Positions 18,577-27,087 are shown, counted from the stretch's first letter. The stretch: 64,000 nucleotides of DNA from Pleurocapsales cyanobacterium LEGE 10410 (GCA_015207195.1 JADEXJ010000013.1:1-64000), one strand, 5' to 3'. Numbers and translations are program-made. Notes: generated by a model not told the origin, from the letters alone.

Positions 18577-19233
18577 TCACTTGTTTTTAGTAACAATAGT
18601 TTGTAGGCAATTAATTATTTGTTGATGAATTTGCTGGGGATCTTGCGTTCCATCAAGGTTGAGTATTAGACCATCATAATCGGCAAATATCTGTTGATAT
18701 TGCTCGCTAACTTTAGTTAATTTAGCTTTGGTTTCATACACCTCCTGTACAGAACGCTCTTGTAATCTAAGCAGCGAAACTTCAATAGGAATCTGGAGAT
18801 ATATTGTCAGGTCAGGATTAGGAAAGCGATTGTTCAACCTTTTAACAAACTCAAACTTCTCTACAGTTTCACAATTATATGCTAGGGAAGAAAAGTAGTA
18901 TCTAGTACTAATAACATGATAGTTATTGGCAATTAATTTAAATACTCCATCAATATCATTATATAGATGGTCGTGGCGATCGGCAGCAAAAAGATAAGCC
19001 ATTTGCTCGTCAAATAATTTTGGATCGCGATTAAAAACAATTCTCTGTTTTAAAGCTTGTCGAATTAGGTTGCCAATAATACCATTAGAAGGTTCAGGAC
19101 TAATAACCGCCTGCTGTTCTGTAGCTAAAAAGTGTTTTTTTAACAGTTTAGCCTGAGTTGTTTTTCCCGAACTATCAATTCCTTCAAAAACAATAAAAAG
19201 CTTTTTATCAGTTGTTAATTGCTGGTTACTCAT
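18577..19233 (-). CDS. tmk: Thymidylate kinase
   Basis: Phosphorylates dTMP to dTDP with ATP in the dTTP pathway. The 218-aa protein has the P-loop GIDSSGKT (18-25) in VFEGIDSSGKTTQAKLL, the substrate-binding region ISPEPSNGIIGNLIRQ, the dTMP-binding AADRHDH and the HVISTRYYFSSLAY segment. Compared with E. coli Tmk the 'DRY' motif is replaced by STRYYFSS, which resembles a eukaryotic-like or divergent clade. The gene starts 3 bp after the stop of the upstream flavoprotein gene, so translation is probably coupled. Confidence 0.88.
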   Translation of the reverse strand: MSNQQLTTDKKLFIVFEGIDSSGKTTQAKLLKKHFLATEQQAVISPEPSNGIIGNLIRQALKQRIVFNRDPKLFDEQMAYLFAADRHDHLYNDIDGVFKLIANNYHVISTRYYFSSLAYNCETVEKFEFVKRLNNRFPNPDLTIYLQIPIEVSLLRLQERSVQEVYETKAKLTKVSEQYQQIFADYDGLILNLDGTQDPQQIHQQIINCLQTIVTKNK

Positions 19234-19236
19234 AGT

Positions 19237-20691
19237 TTATTTTCGATACCAACTTCTTTGAAGAGAAAACCAAGTTTTAAGACGATTTAATAGTTTAGAG
19301 TTACGCTGTAGCTTTTGCTGATAAAAGTTATGACAACACTGCTGTAATATTTCAACCATGGCAGGATAAATAGTGGGGATAGATAAAGAAGTTAATCCTC
19401 TCATCGGATTGGGGTCGAGATTGATTTTGTGTTGAATCATTAAGGCAATTATTGTAATCAGTTCCGCAGCGCGATCGCTCACTAAGCTACAGCCTAAAAT
19501 TTCTCCATTTTCTCGTACTATCAGCTTACAGACTCCCGTAGTTCGATCTAAGATTTGTGCCTGAGTCAGATTATTTAAATACTGTTTAATTACATAAATA
19601 TTTTCACCAAACTGCTGTTTAGCCTGTCGTTGAGTTAAACCAACTCTAGCTAAATTAGGTTGAGTTAAGACAGCCCAGGGAAGACAATAGTAATTAGTTT
19701 TATACCAAGGTAAGAACAAAGTATTCTTGAGAATGATATTTACTTCATATTGAGCAATATTTGGCAAACAATAACCACCAATTAGATCGCCACAGGCATA
19801 AATATTAGGGTTAGAGGTTTGTAGCCTCTGGTTGACGTAAACCCGTTCCTCATCATATTTAACATCGACTCCCGCCAAATTCAAGCCTGTAATATTAGGC
19901 TGACGATAATCGGCAATAATAATTTCATCGGTGGATAAAGCGCGATCGCCAGCTTGCAGCCATTTTTGATCTTCGATTGCCTTAAGCTGGCTGACTGGGG
20001 AATTGGTATAAATTTTAATTTCTTCAGCTTCTAATTCTGCCTGAACTAACATGGCAACATCTGGATCTTCTTGAGGTAATATTCTTGGTTGCCTAACCAC
20101 CAAAGTAACTTGTTTCTCAAACCTAGCCAAAGTTTGTGCTAACTCTAAAGCAGTCGGATCGCTACCAATAATAATTATCTGCTGCCGTAGATCTGATAGG
20201 TCTTGATGCCATAATTTTCTCAGGGTTAGATAGTTACTTTCGTTGCTGTTTAAATGAGGCACAAAATTAGCCCCCGTAGCCAGTAAAAAATTACGCGATC
20301 GCAATCTTCTGTTGGCAATGTTAAAAGCAAGTTGAGGTAAACGACAAAATTCTCCCTTCCCGACAATTACATCTACTCCCAAAGCTGCCAAACTAGACAG
20401 AGAATTGCTGGTTTGCACCGCCAGATCAACGCCTTTTGCCCAATCACTAGCTTCTGAACAGGAAACATAAGGAAGTTTAATTTCTGATGCCGTAGCAAAG
20501 GGATTGTTTCTCAACTGGTGGTTTAATTGCCCAATCTCGCCAATACTATGGTTGACTAGCACATCATTAGGCAAATAAGTATCGCCCTGAGTCACCAAAG
20601 CTACACGGGCTTGAAGCCTAGCAGCAGTTTTTGCTGCATAGATTCCTTCATAACTGCTACCGATTATTACTAAGTCATAGTCTACCGCCAT
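19237..20691 (-). CDS. FAD/NAD(P)-dependent oxidoreductase of the disulfide reductase fold without redox cysteines
   Basis: A 484-aa protein with the architecture of dihydrolipoamide dehydrogenase/mercuric reductase. It has the FAD-binding VDYDLVIIGSSYEGIYAAKTA at the start, the NAD(P)-binding IIIIGSDPTALELAQTLARF, the second FAD motif NPNIYACGDLIGGYCLP and a C-terminal dimerisation domain (about 350-460). The CxxxxC redox pair expected shortly after the first strand is absent; the region reads QGDTYLPNDVLVNHSIG. It therefore cannot work as a thiol-disulfide reductase in the usual way. I place the start at the ATG 20691, because the conserved fold begins there; an upstream frame extension encodes repeat-derived sequence. 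Next to tmk with a 3-bp gap. Confidence 0.8.
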   Translation of the reverse strand: MAVDYDLVIIGSSYEGIYAAKTAARLQARVALVTQGDTYLPNDVLVNHSIGEIGQLNHQLRNNPFATASEIKLPYVSCSEASDWAKGVDLAVQTSNSLSSLAALGVDVIVGKGEFCRLPQLAFNIANRRLRSRNFLLATGANFVPHLNSNESNYLTLRKLWHQDLSDLRQQIIIIGSDPTALELAQTLARFEKQVTLVVRQPRILPQEDPDVAMLVQAELEAEEIKIYTNSPVSQLKAIEDQKWLQAGDRALSTDEIIIADYRQPNITGLNLAGVDVKYDEERVYVNQRLQTSNPNIYACGDLIGGYCLPNIAQYEVNIILKNTLFLPWYKTNYYCLPWAVLTQPNLARVGLTQRQAKQQFGENIYVIKQYLNNLTQAQILDRTTGVCKLIVRENGEILGCSLVSDRAAELITIIALMIQHKINLDPNPMRGLTSLSIPTIYPAMVEILQQCCHNFYQQKLQRNSKLLNRLKTWFSLQRSWYRK

Positions 20692-20716
20692 AAAGATAAT
20701 ACTGTCTCCCGCAGAG

Positions 20717-20814
20717 AGGTCAGATCCACAGCCTCCAAAGGAGGCAAAGTCATGCTTCGCATGACGATGGCACATACGCGCCGTTCGTCCGAAGGCGCAG
20801 GGGAATGCTGACCT
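20717..20814. repeat. Structured repeat, copy 1 (stem-AAA-stem type)
   Basis: Nested hairpins: outer AGGTCAG (20717-20723)/CTGACCT (20808-20814); GCCTCC-AAA-GGAGGC (20731-20745); AAA; GTCATGC-TTC-GCATGAC (20749-20765); then GCGCC...GGCGC (20778-20798) with a bulge. The same plan with different stem bases recurs near 48994 and 50479. It lies 26 bp upstream of the flavoprotein start, so it would be in that gene's 5' leader. Confidence 0.75.
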
Positions 20815-20919
20815 AGCAAAGACGCGAAGAAAGTGAATCGTTGATCAGTTTGGACGTAACTCGGTATTAAGTCACAAGTCAGCTGGGGGATCAGCAATGC
20901 TTGCCCGTACGATACTCGA

Positions 20920-22035
20920 TTACAATCCAGATTTAACGATAGCAGTAATAGCCTCTACTAAGCGAATGTTTTCTGAGGGTAAACGTACTGCGATTCTAAA
21001 ATAGCGATCGCCCAGTTCGGGAAAACTCAGACAGTCTCGAATGACAATTTGATAATTGGTGATTAATTTCGCTTGTAGTTGGGTTGCGGATATTTCGGTT
21101 TTAACCAACAGATAGTTAACCGCGCTGGAAAAAGGCTGGAGTTCGTCGATTGCCGATAGCTGCTGAAATAAACGCGATCGCGCTGGAGATAGCCAGTCCC
21201 AGGTTCGCTGCTGAAATTCTCGATCTTCAAGTGCTGCTGCGGTTGCTGCTGCTGCCAGAGTATTAACTGACCAAGGATCGCGCCACTGTTGCCATTGCTG
21301 TAATCTTGCGGGATGGGCGATCGCATAGCCAATCCGCAACCCAGGTAAACTATAAAATTTGGTCAAAGAGCGCAAAACAACTAAATTGGGATACTGCTCC
21401 ACCATAGGAATTAAACTTTGCTCCTGAGACGGCGTTAGAAAGTCCATAAAGGCTTCATCAATTACCACCAGGTTAAATCGTGACAAATAAGGCAAAATCT
21501 CGTCTTTAGTCCACAATTTGCCCGTTGGGTTGTGAGGGTTGTTTAGCAGTAATCCAGACTGGGGATGGGGGTTTGGGGGAATAGGGACAAAGGGCTTGCC
21601 CGCATGTTGGGGAGATAGGGACAAAGGGCTTGCCCGCATGTTGGGGAGATGAAGATTTAAAGGACAGGGCAATATCTTGCCACTGAAGGCGGTTAACGCC
21701 CTTTGATAATCGCCAAAGGCTGGGGTAATTAGATAGGTAAGTTCTTGTTGCGCTAGTTCTCTTCCCGCCCAGGTTAGCAACTCTGCCGAACCATTACCAG
21801 GCAAGATAAGTTCGGGGTCGATCTGATGATGTTGAGCCAGATGCGATCGCAACTGAGTGTAGGCAGGATCGGGATAGGCAGTTAGTTGAGAAGTACTGTC
21901 GATAATTGCAGCGATCGCGCTGTCGGGAGTTCCCAAGGGGTTAATACTGGCGGAAAAGTCCGTTAAAGCAGAAACTGGACAACCAGCAATTGTGGCTGCC
22001 CAATTCAAATTTCCACCGTGTTGTGGTCTGTTCAA
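20920..22035 (-). CDS. cobD: Threonine-phosphate decarboxylase, PLP-dependent
   Basis: Decarboxylates threonine phosphate to aminopropanol phosphate for the cobalamin nucleotide loop. The 371-aa type I fold aminotransferase shows FSASINPLGTPDS near the start, LPGNGSAELLTW, NNPHNPTGKLW (165-175), VVIDEAFMDF and the PLP lysine K226 in RSLTKFYSLPGLRIGY. The N-terminal HGGNL(N)WAA and the NPLG motif favour CobD over histidinol-phosphate aminotransferase. Residues 130-158 are an insertion made by a 34-bp tandem repeat. It lies 18 bp downstream of the HU gene on the same strand, so the two may be cotranscribed. No other cob gene is nearby. Confidence 0.85.
   Translation of the reverse strand: MNRPQHGGNLNWAATIAGCPVSALTDFSASINPLGTPDSAIAAIIDSTSQLTAYPDPAYTQLRSHLAQHHQIDPELILPGNGSAELLTWAGRELAQQELTYLITPAFGDYQRALTAFSGKILPCPLNLHLPNMRASPLSLSPQHAGKPFVPIPPNPHPQSGLLLNNPHNPTGKLWTKDEILPYLSRFNLVVIDEAFMDFLTPSQEQSLIPMVEQYPNLVVLRSLTKFYSLPGLRIGYAIAHPARLQQWQQWRDPWSVNTLAAAATAAALEDREFQQRTWDWLSPARSRLFQQLSAIDELQPFSSAVNYLLVKTEISATQLQAKLITNYQIVIRDCLSFPELGDRYFRIAVRLPSENIRLVEAITAIVKSGL
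21581..21648. repeat. 34-bp tandem repeat inside cobD
   Basis: Two identical 34-bp units (21581-21614 and 21615-21648; ATAGGGACAAAGGGCTTGCC followed by CGCATGTTGGGGAG). As 34 is not a multiple of three, the two copies are read in different frames: one gives LPNMRASPLSLS and the other PQHAGKPFVPIP. The words resemble G-rich intergenic repeats such as the one near 22.45 kb. Confidence 0.9.
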
Positions 22036-22053
22036 GATAAGTGATTATCTCAG

Positions 22054-22332
22054 TTATTTAGGTGCTACTTTCTCTTTGAATAGTTTACCTGCCGAAAAAG
22101 CAGGAACTTTAGTAGCGGGGATGGACATTTTTTCTCCTGTTTTAGGATTGCGTCCTTCTCTTTCTTTGCGATCGCGTCGTTCAAAAGAACCAAAACCCAC
22201 CAGGGTTACTTTATCTCCATCAGATACAGCTTCCATGATTGTTTCGATGGCTGCGGATAATACCGCATCAGCCTGTTTTTTGGTCACGGTTGCTTTTTGA
22301 GAAATGCGATCGACTAATTCACCTTTGTTCAT
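22054..22332 (-). CDS. hup: HU-family DNA-binding protein
   Basis: Small basic histone-like protein that bends and compacts DNA as a dimer. The 92-aa sequence begins MNKGELVDRISQKA and contains GFGSFERRDRKEREGRNPKTGEK, the arm motif, with RNPKTGE intact, then the P-A-F-x-x-G-K end. Length is typical of HU. GGAG lies about 10 bases upstream of the ATG. Followed after 18 bp by cobD. Confidence 0.95.
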   Translation of the reverse strand: MNKGELVDRISQKATVTKKQADAVLSAAIETIMEAVSDGDKVTLVGFGSFERRDRKEREGRNPKTGEKMSIPATKVPAFSAGKLFKEKVAPK

Positions 22333-22824
22333 TGTGATGGTCTCCTGTTTTTGTGTTTACTTATGGCTTGTGTGTGTTTTGCTCTCAGTCATTGAGAACT
22401 TAGAGGTTATTTGAGAAGTCCAGTTTGCTATATCTTAGCCCCCTAAATCCCCCAAATCTGGGGGACTTTCCACTCTTCTTCCCCCCAATGTTGGGGGGCT
22501 AGGGGGGCAAAAATCAGGAAATTTAGCATAAATAACTTTTCAGATATCCTCTTAGATCTATAAAAATGAATCAACCAGCCTAATTTATAGCATTTGAGTT
22601 TTAAAAACCCGCAATACCTGGACTAAGTTTTTTTCACTAAAGGTCACAGTCAGCTAGTCACCTGTGGGCATAACCCCATTAAGGGTAATCTAGATAATCT
22701 GTGACTGCCTTATTCTAAGCTCTACTTGACGAATATGGATCGTTGAAATGGTTAATTTACATAGATTTCAACAATTTTTTCGATTTGGACTACCAAAATC
22801 AAGCCATAAAACAGACCAATTTGC
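22333..22824. other. Intergenic region between pilQ and the HU gene
   Basis: A 492-bp spacer. It should contain the hup promoter at its left side and any pilQ terminator at its right. It holds the C/G-rich double hairpin at 22436-22508. A weaker inverted repeat (GTCACAG about 22644, CTGTGAC about 22700) has a long loop. No gene seen. Confidence 0.5.
22436..22508. repeat. C/G-tract double hairpin
   Basis: CCCCC-AAATCT-GGGGG (22449-22464) and CCCCCCAA-TG-TTGGGGGG (22481-22498) sit side by side and are enclosed by complementary outer words (TAGCCCCCTA and CTAGGGGGGC). This is the common cyanobacterial 'CCCCCTAAATCCCCC' intergenic repeat style. It is unlikely to be a simple terminator because T runs are lacking. 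Confidence 0.8.
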
Positions 22825-25395
22825 CTAGTTACCGATTATCCCAACCCCCTCTCGCTGAAGGACTTCACGGCTTTCCTTGCTAGGAGAAAAGTTGCTTGCC
22901 AACCCCGCATCTTCTTCGACAATTTCAGGAGTTAACAAAACTATTACTTCTGCCCTTTCACTAGCCTTATCGGTGCTTCTGAACAAAGCACCAAGTAAAG
23001 GAATATCGCCCAAAATAGGTACTTTGGAAACGGTAGTTCTTTCTTGGTCTTGAATAATTCCCGACAAGATCAAAGTTTGACCATCACGCAATCGTACTAA
23101 ACCCGAACTGAGTTCTCGCTTACTTAGAAGATTAAGTGTATTAACCGCACCATCACCACTATCAAAACTTTGGGTTGCACCAATCGAGCTAATCGTAGGA
23201 CTTACCGATAGCGAAACAAAACCATTATCATCAACTTGTTCCACATTAACGGTTAAAACTACACCTGCTTCGGCAATTACAGGAGTAATCGTTCTAGTTC
23301 CCGTATCTCCATCGATGCTAGTCTGGACGCTTTCAATAATATTTTGAGCCAGTTTGACAGTAGCCTGTTGTCCCTCCTGCACCATCAATGTCGGATCGGT
23401 TAGAATTTTCGCATTACCACTAGTAATTTGAGCTTCTAAAAGAGCCAAAAACTTATTGGGATATTGAAATAGAGAGGGGAGCGCAGCGGTAGCTGTACCA
23501 TTTTCCCCAGGAGTGAAAGTGACTTGACCATCATCGTCTATTTCAAAAGTATCAAAAGTTGCTCTGGTGAATTCTGTAATTCCTCCAGTAAAAGGATTTG
23601 AAGCAATACCTGCTTCTCTAACAAAGAAATTGCCTGTTCCTGGTGGAGTAACCGTAGTTGGATCTGTGGTGTTATCAATAACTCCAGGAGTAGTACCAGG
23701 AATTGGAATAGTCCGACTGAAATCTAAGAATGTTTCTGCACCAGCGAACGGACTAGGAACAACAGGAGGATTAGATAAACGACCTGTGGCACTATTAAAC
23801 TCAGCACTTGTGGGTGGTGCAGTTTCACCAAATCTTAGAGATGCTGAGCCGTTATCCTGTACAAAGAAGCTGTCGTTTACCCCAAAGGAGAAACTGCTGT
23901 TAAAGACATCCTGATTGAGCAAGTTAACGTCTAGAACTTTAACATTAACTGCTACCTGACGGCGACGGGCATCTAGTTGAGTTAAGAAAGTCGTGGCGAC
24001 TTCAACTTTGCGGGGTTCGCCTACTAAAGTGATCGAGTTGAGTCTACCATCGGTAGAAACCTGTAGCCCCCTAAGCATCAATGCCTTAGTACCAGTTTCG
24101 TCCTCGTCTAAAGATAAATCATTCAGTTCAGGACTAGTCTCCAGTCGTTGAACAACTCGACCAGTATCGGGGTCGATAATTTCTTCTACGTCGGTGGTTA
24201 ATATTTTACCCGATGCTCCCAAGCTGGCTAGGTATAATGCTGCGTTTTCAGCACCAACCTGATTTAAACGAACGGTACGGCTAACTAGGTTACGAGCTTG
24301 AGAAGGTAGCTGTTCGCCTACGTAGATAATATTCCCTCGACGGTTGGCATCTAATCCAGAAACTAACAGAACTGAATTGAATACTTCTTGTACGGGTTGA
24401 TCTTCTAGATCTAAAGAGATAGTAAGTCCTGTTTCTTCTTCCTCAACACCTTCTGCTGCACCACCTGCATATACGACGTTCAAATTAGCCGATCGCGCCA
24501 ACAAAGACAATACTTCTCGAACTGGGGCATCTCGCAAGACTAGGCGAGGAACTATGGCTCCCGAACCCAAATCTACCATGTCTGGCATCGTGCTGACGTT
24601 GGAAATTGCCATATCACCTACGGGAGGGGCGACAGCACGGGGTAAAGTTGCGGGAACGGGATTGTCACCAGGTTCGCCTTGGGATTTAAAGATTTGCTCT
24701 TTAAGATCGTCAACACGGTCATCATCGATCATGATCTCTGGGTTAGGTACTAAGACATCAGAATCTTCTTGGTTTTTGTTAGAGACTAAGCTAGGCTTCT
24801 TATCGTCTTTGGTTTTTTTCTGTCCCAAGGCAGTTTTATAGGTTTGCTTGATGTTCTTTACAGTCTTGTGACCAAACTGTTTTAGTTCCCTTTGGAAAGT
24901 CTGAGCCTTAGTCACCCGATTCAAGCTGAGAATCAAGTCATCTCCCTGTTGTTCTAGCAAGTGTTCGACAGGGATATCTGCCTCGGTGGAAACAACTACT
25001 CTAGTGTGTTCGCGATCGACTCGATTAATTTCTACTGCTTTGACCCCAGGAATTGGATTTTCCTGCTTATAGGAATTGCCTTGAGGTAAATCTAAATTGG
25101 TATTGAGTAGATTTGCTTCAATAGTATTGTCTTTACGTAACGTATAAAAAGAAGCGTCTCCACTAGTTTTGTTAGTTGCCGAGAGCTTTAATTCTAATCG
25201 ATTGTTAGTTTTTTCTAGTTCAATGTCCTTAATCTGGCGTTCGGCAGCCATTGAATCCGCGCAAGTTAGCATAACTGTTAATGCAGTTAAAAATCCCAGG
25301 CGATCGGACGTGGAGCGGAGCGGAGCTATATCCCCATTCGAGGACAAGTGCGAAGCGGTATCCTTTAGGAATCCTTTAGGGCAATAGTTTTTCAC
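22825..25395 (-). CDS. pilQ: Type IV pilus secretin PilQ
   Basis: Forms the outer-membrane ring through which type IV pili exit. The 856-aa protein has an AMIN domain (about 55-160), a linker rich in charged residues, secretin N-domains (about 285-480, with APVREVLSLLARSANLNVVY) and a C-terminal secretin domain (about 650-830, with QYPNKFLALLEAQI, VSPTISSIGA, LRDGQTLILSGIIQ and VPILGDIPLLGALFRS). Last gene of the pilMNOQ operon, 82 bp after pilO. The signal peptide is odd: residues 6-32 are encoded by a dispersed repeat, pushing the hydrophobic core (LGFLTALTVMLTC) to residue 33 and cleavage near SMAA at 51. An internal start in this region is possible but I see no ATG between. Confidence 0.93.
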   Translation of the reverse strand: MKNYCPKGFLKDTASHLSSNGDIAPLRSTSDRLGFLTALTVMLTCADSMAAERQIKDIELEKTNNRLELKLSATNKTSGDASFYTLRKDNTIEANLLNTNLDLPQGNSYKQENPIPGVKAVEINRVDREHTRVVVSTEADIPVEHLLEQQGDDLILSLNRVTKAQTFQRELKQFGHKTVKNIKQTYKTALGQKKTKDDKKPSLVSNKNQEDSDVLVPNPEIMIDDDRVDDLKEQIFKSQGEPGDNPVPATLPRAVAPPVGDMAISNVSTMPDMVDLGSGAIVPRLVLRDAPVREVLSLLARSANLNVVYAGGAAEGVEEEETGLTISLDLEDQPVQEVFNSVLLVSGLDANRRGNIIYVGEQLPSQARNLVSRTVRLNQVGAENAALYLASLGASGKILTTDVEEIIDPDTGRVVQRLETSPELNDLSLDEDETGTKALMLRGLQVSTDGRLNSITLVGEPRKVEVATTFLTQLDARRRQVAVNVKVLDVNLLNQDVFNSSFSFGVNDSFFVQDNGSASLRFGETAPPTSAEFNSATGRLSNPPVVPSPFAGAETFLDFSRTIPIPGTTPGVIDNTTDPTTVTPPGTGNFFVREAGIASNPFTGGITEFTRATFDTFEIDDDGQVTFTPGENGTATAALPSLFQYPNKFLALLEAQITSGNAKILTDPTLMVQEGQQATVKLAQNIIESVQTSIDGDTGTRTITPVIAEAGVVLTVNVEQVDDNGFVSLSVSPTISSIGATQSFDSGDGAVNTLNLLSKRELSSGLVRLRDGQTLILSGIIQDQERTTVSKVPILGDIPLLGALFRSTDKASERAEVIVLLTPEIVEEDAGLASNFSPSKESREVLQREGVGIIGN
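25300..25383. repeat. CCTTTAGG-type dispersed repeat inside the pilQ start
   Basis: The stretch contains CGGTATCCTTTAGGAATCC (25356-25374), identical over 19 bp to 49177-49195 upstream of tnpB, plus a second CCTTTAGG word and a GAGCG-GAGCG tandem. It lies within the first 32 codons of pilQ and keeps the frame open. Confidence 0.75.
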
Positions 25396-25477
25396 TGTGT
25401 AATCCTCAACCTATATTGTTAGTAAATATTATTTTGGGTAGAACTAATTTGAGTTAGTAATGCTAGGCTACTTATTA

Positions 25478-26251
25478 CTATTTATTTCTACTCTTACGTC
25501 TGCTTTGTCTTTCAGCTTGCTCTGCTTGTTCGTCGGCTTTTTTCGCCTTTTCCAATTCTGCTTGACTCATGGGCAAAACTGCATCTAGCTTAATCTGAGT
25601 TTTTAACTCCGCTTGCTTTTGTGGCACAATTTCGTTTCTGTTACCAGTTAACAGTGCTGTTGGTTTTTCGGTAACGGTAGAACTAATGCTTTGTACCATT
25701 AACAATGGTTGCAAACGTTCCAGGTCTTGTAAAATTTGCTTGGTTTCGTTAAAGGTTCCTTCAAAAGTCAAGGAAATTCCCTTACGCTTTAGCTTTCCCT
25801 GTACTCCCGAACCAAGCGAAGCATCACTAACAACATTTACATTACTATCAGGTTGATACTGAATCAACTCTGCTTGATTGGCAGCGATAAATCTATTTAA
25901 ATCTATCAATAATGTTTCTAGATCGTCTTCGCTGGTAAACATCGAAATTACGCGAGACTTTAAGACTTGTTTTTCTGCCAGATCTGCCTGTAATTGAGCC
26001 AGCTTTAACTGCAAATCGCCTGACTTGATACCATTTAGCTGCTGTTGCAGCTCTTGTTTTTGAGTCACCGCCTGTTGGTATGTTTCTTTGGCAGGATTGA
26101 CATATTTTATGTAGCCATAGACAGCCAGAGTAATTCCAGCAACCGCTATAGCTATTCCCGTAACCATCGGAGTGAAAGTAATACCTAAGACAGAAGGGTA
26201 ATCTTCTTCCAAACCCATTTCGTCCGTGGCAAAATCGTCGGCAAAGGTCAT
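25478..26251 (-). CDS. pilO: Type IV pilus alignment protein PilO
   Basis: A 257-aa inner-membrane protein with a single N-terminal helix (about 27-48: TFTPMVTGIAIAVAGITLAVYGYIKY), a coiled coil (about 55-105, rich in Gln, Leu and Lys) and a periplasmic ferredoxin-like domain ending in a Lys/Arg/Glu-rich tail. PilO pairs with PilN to connect the motor platform with the secretin. The start overlaps the last 4 bases of pilN (ATGA type), so translation is coupled. Sequence alone is variable; the identification rests on position between pilN and pilQ. Confidence 0.88.
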   Translation of the reverse strand: MTFADDFATDEMGLEEDYPSVLGITFTPMVTGIAIAVAGITLAVYGYIKYVNPAKETYQQAVTQKQELQQQLNGIKSGDLQLKLAQLQADLAEKQVLKSRVISMFTSEDDLETLLIDLNRFIAANQAELIQYQPDSNVNVVSDASLGSGVQGKLKRKGISLTFEGTFNETKQILQDLERLQPLLMVQSISSTVTEKPTALLTGNRNEIVPQKQAELKTQIKLDAVLPMSQAELEKAKKADEQAEQAERQSRRKSRNK

Positions 26252-27000
26252 TTTAAAACTACTCCTTTACTTTCTAATGTTTTTAATCTGGTAACTAAAC
26301 CGACTGAACCTTTTTTCTCAATTTCTTCGATTAGCTTGGAGGAAGGTACGTTGTTTAGCTGAGCAGAAATCGTGTACTTAATACCGTCAGGAACTTCCAA
26401 AGAAGCATTGTCTGGTAAATCTTCTTCGTTTTCTATCTCCACAGGAAAGCTGGTAATGCTTGCGCCATTGAGCTTAATTTGTTTTCCATTGAAAAATGGC
26501 GATCGCGCCAAAAACAGGACAAAATCATTAACGTCGTCATAGGAACGGGCTACTCCAGCAATATTAATTCCCGTACCATTTCCCGAACCACTTTGTTGCA
26601 GAGACTCTACCAAAACTCCAGGAGGAGTGCGATCGCTCACTTCCTGCATAATTGCTGCCCAGGGTTTGATTTTTTCAAATACCCCCACCAAAGCAGCGGT
26701 TTCTTGCTGTACCTGCTGGATTTCTGCGTTAACCGCTTCAATCTGCTGGTTTTGATTGCCTAAATCGGCAATTTCGCTTTCAATTTGCTGAATTTCTGCC
26801 TGTACCGAAGTTGTTTGTGCCTCAACACTACGTAAATAGCCAAAGGTAATTGCTGGTGCGATCAAAGCTACAGCGATACCTACGGCGATCGGAATTTTGT
26901 CTGCCAGAGAAGGTTCTTTTTGTTGAACCAAATTATTCTCAATATCGGCAGATTCTACGGAATTTCTATCTCTAAGAAAATTAATATCTAAGTTATACAT
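26248..27000 (-). CDS. pilN: Type IV pilus alignment protein PilN
   Basis: A 250-aa bitopic protein beginning MYNLDINFLRDRN, a cyanobacterial version of the PilN N-terminal motif that docks into PilM. A membrane helix follows (about 37-55), then a coiled coil rich in Gln and Glu (60-105), then a globular domain (PPGVLVESLQQSGSGNGTGINIAGVARSYDDVNDFV). It overlaps pilO by 4 bp and lies 87 bp downstream of pilM. No pilP is present, as usual in cyanobacteria. Confidence 0.9.
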   Translation of the reverse strand: MYNLDINFLRDRNSVESADIENNLVQQKEPSLADKIPIAVGIAVALIAPAITFGYLRSVEAQTTSVQAEIQQIESEIADLGNQNQQIEAVNAEIQQVQQETAALVGVFEKIKPWAAIMQEVSDRTPPGVLVESLQQSGSGNGTGINIAGVARSYDDVNDFVLFLARSPFFNGKQIKLNGASITSFPVEIENEEDLPDNASLEVPDGIKYTISAQLNNVPSSKLIEEIEKKGSVGLVTRLKTLESKGVVLK

Positions 27001-27087
27001 ACCATACCAGTCTTAAGAATAACTAATACCTTGCCAAGACATTATTACAGTTCCCTAAAATGCTCAAAAAGCAACATTACGCCAAAC

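Noticed and set aside
20692-20775. N-terminal extension of the flavoprotein (28 extra residues)
   Set aside because: It is encoded by the structured repeat, and the FAD-binding fold starts at the ATG 20691.
20816-20919. Cobalamin riboswitch near cobD
   Set aside because: This region is downstream of cobD on its strand, not upstream, and the B12-box pattern is not visible.
22640-22710. GTCACAG/CTGTGAC inverted repeat as a riboswitch or operator
   Set aside because: The loop is about 50 bp with no inner structure, and no aptamer-like conserved bases were seen.
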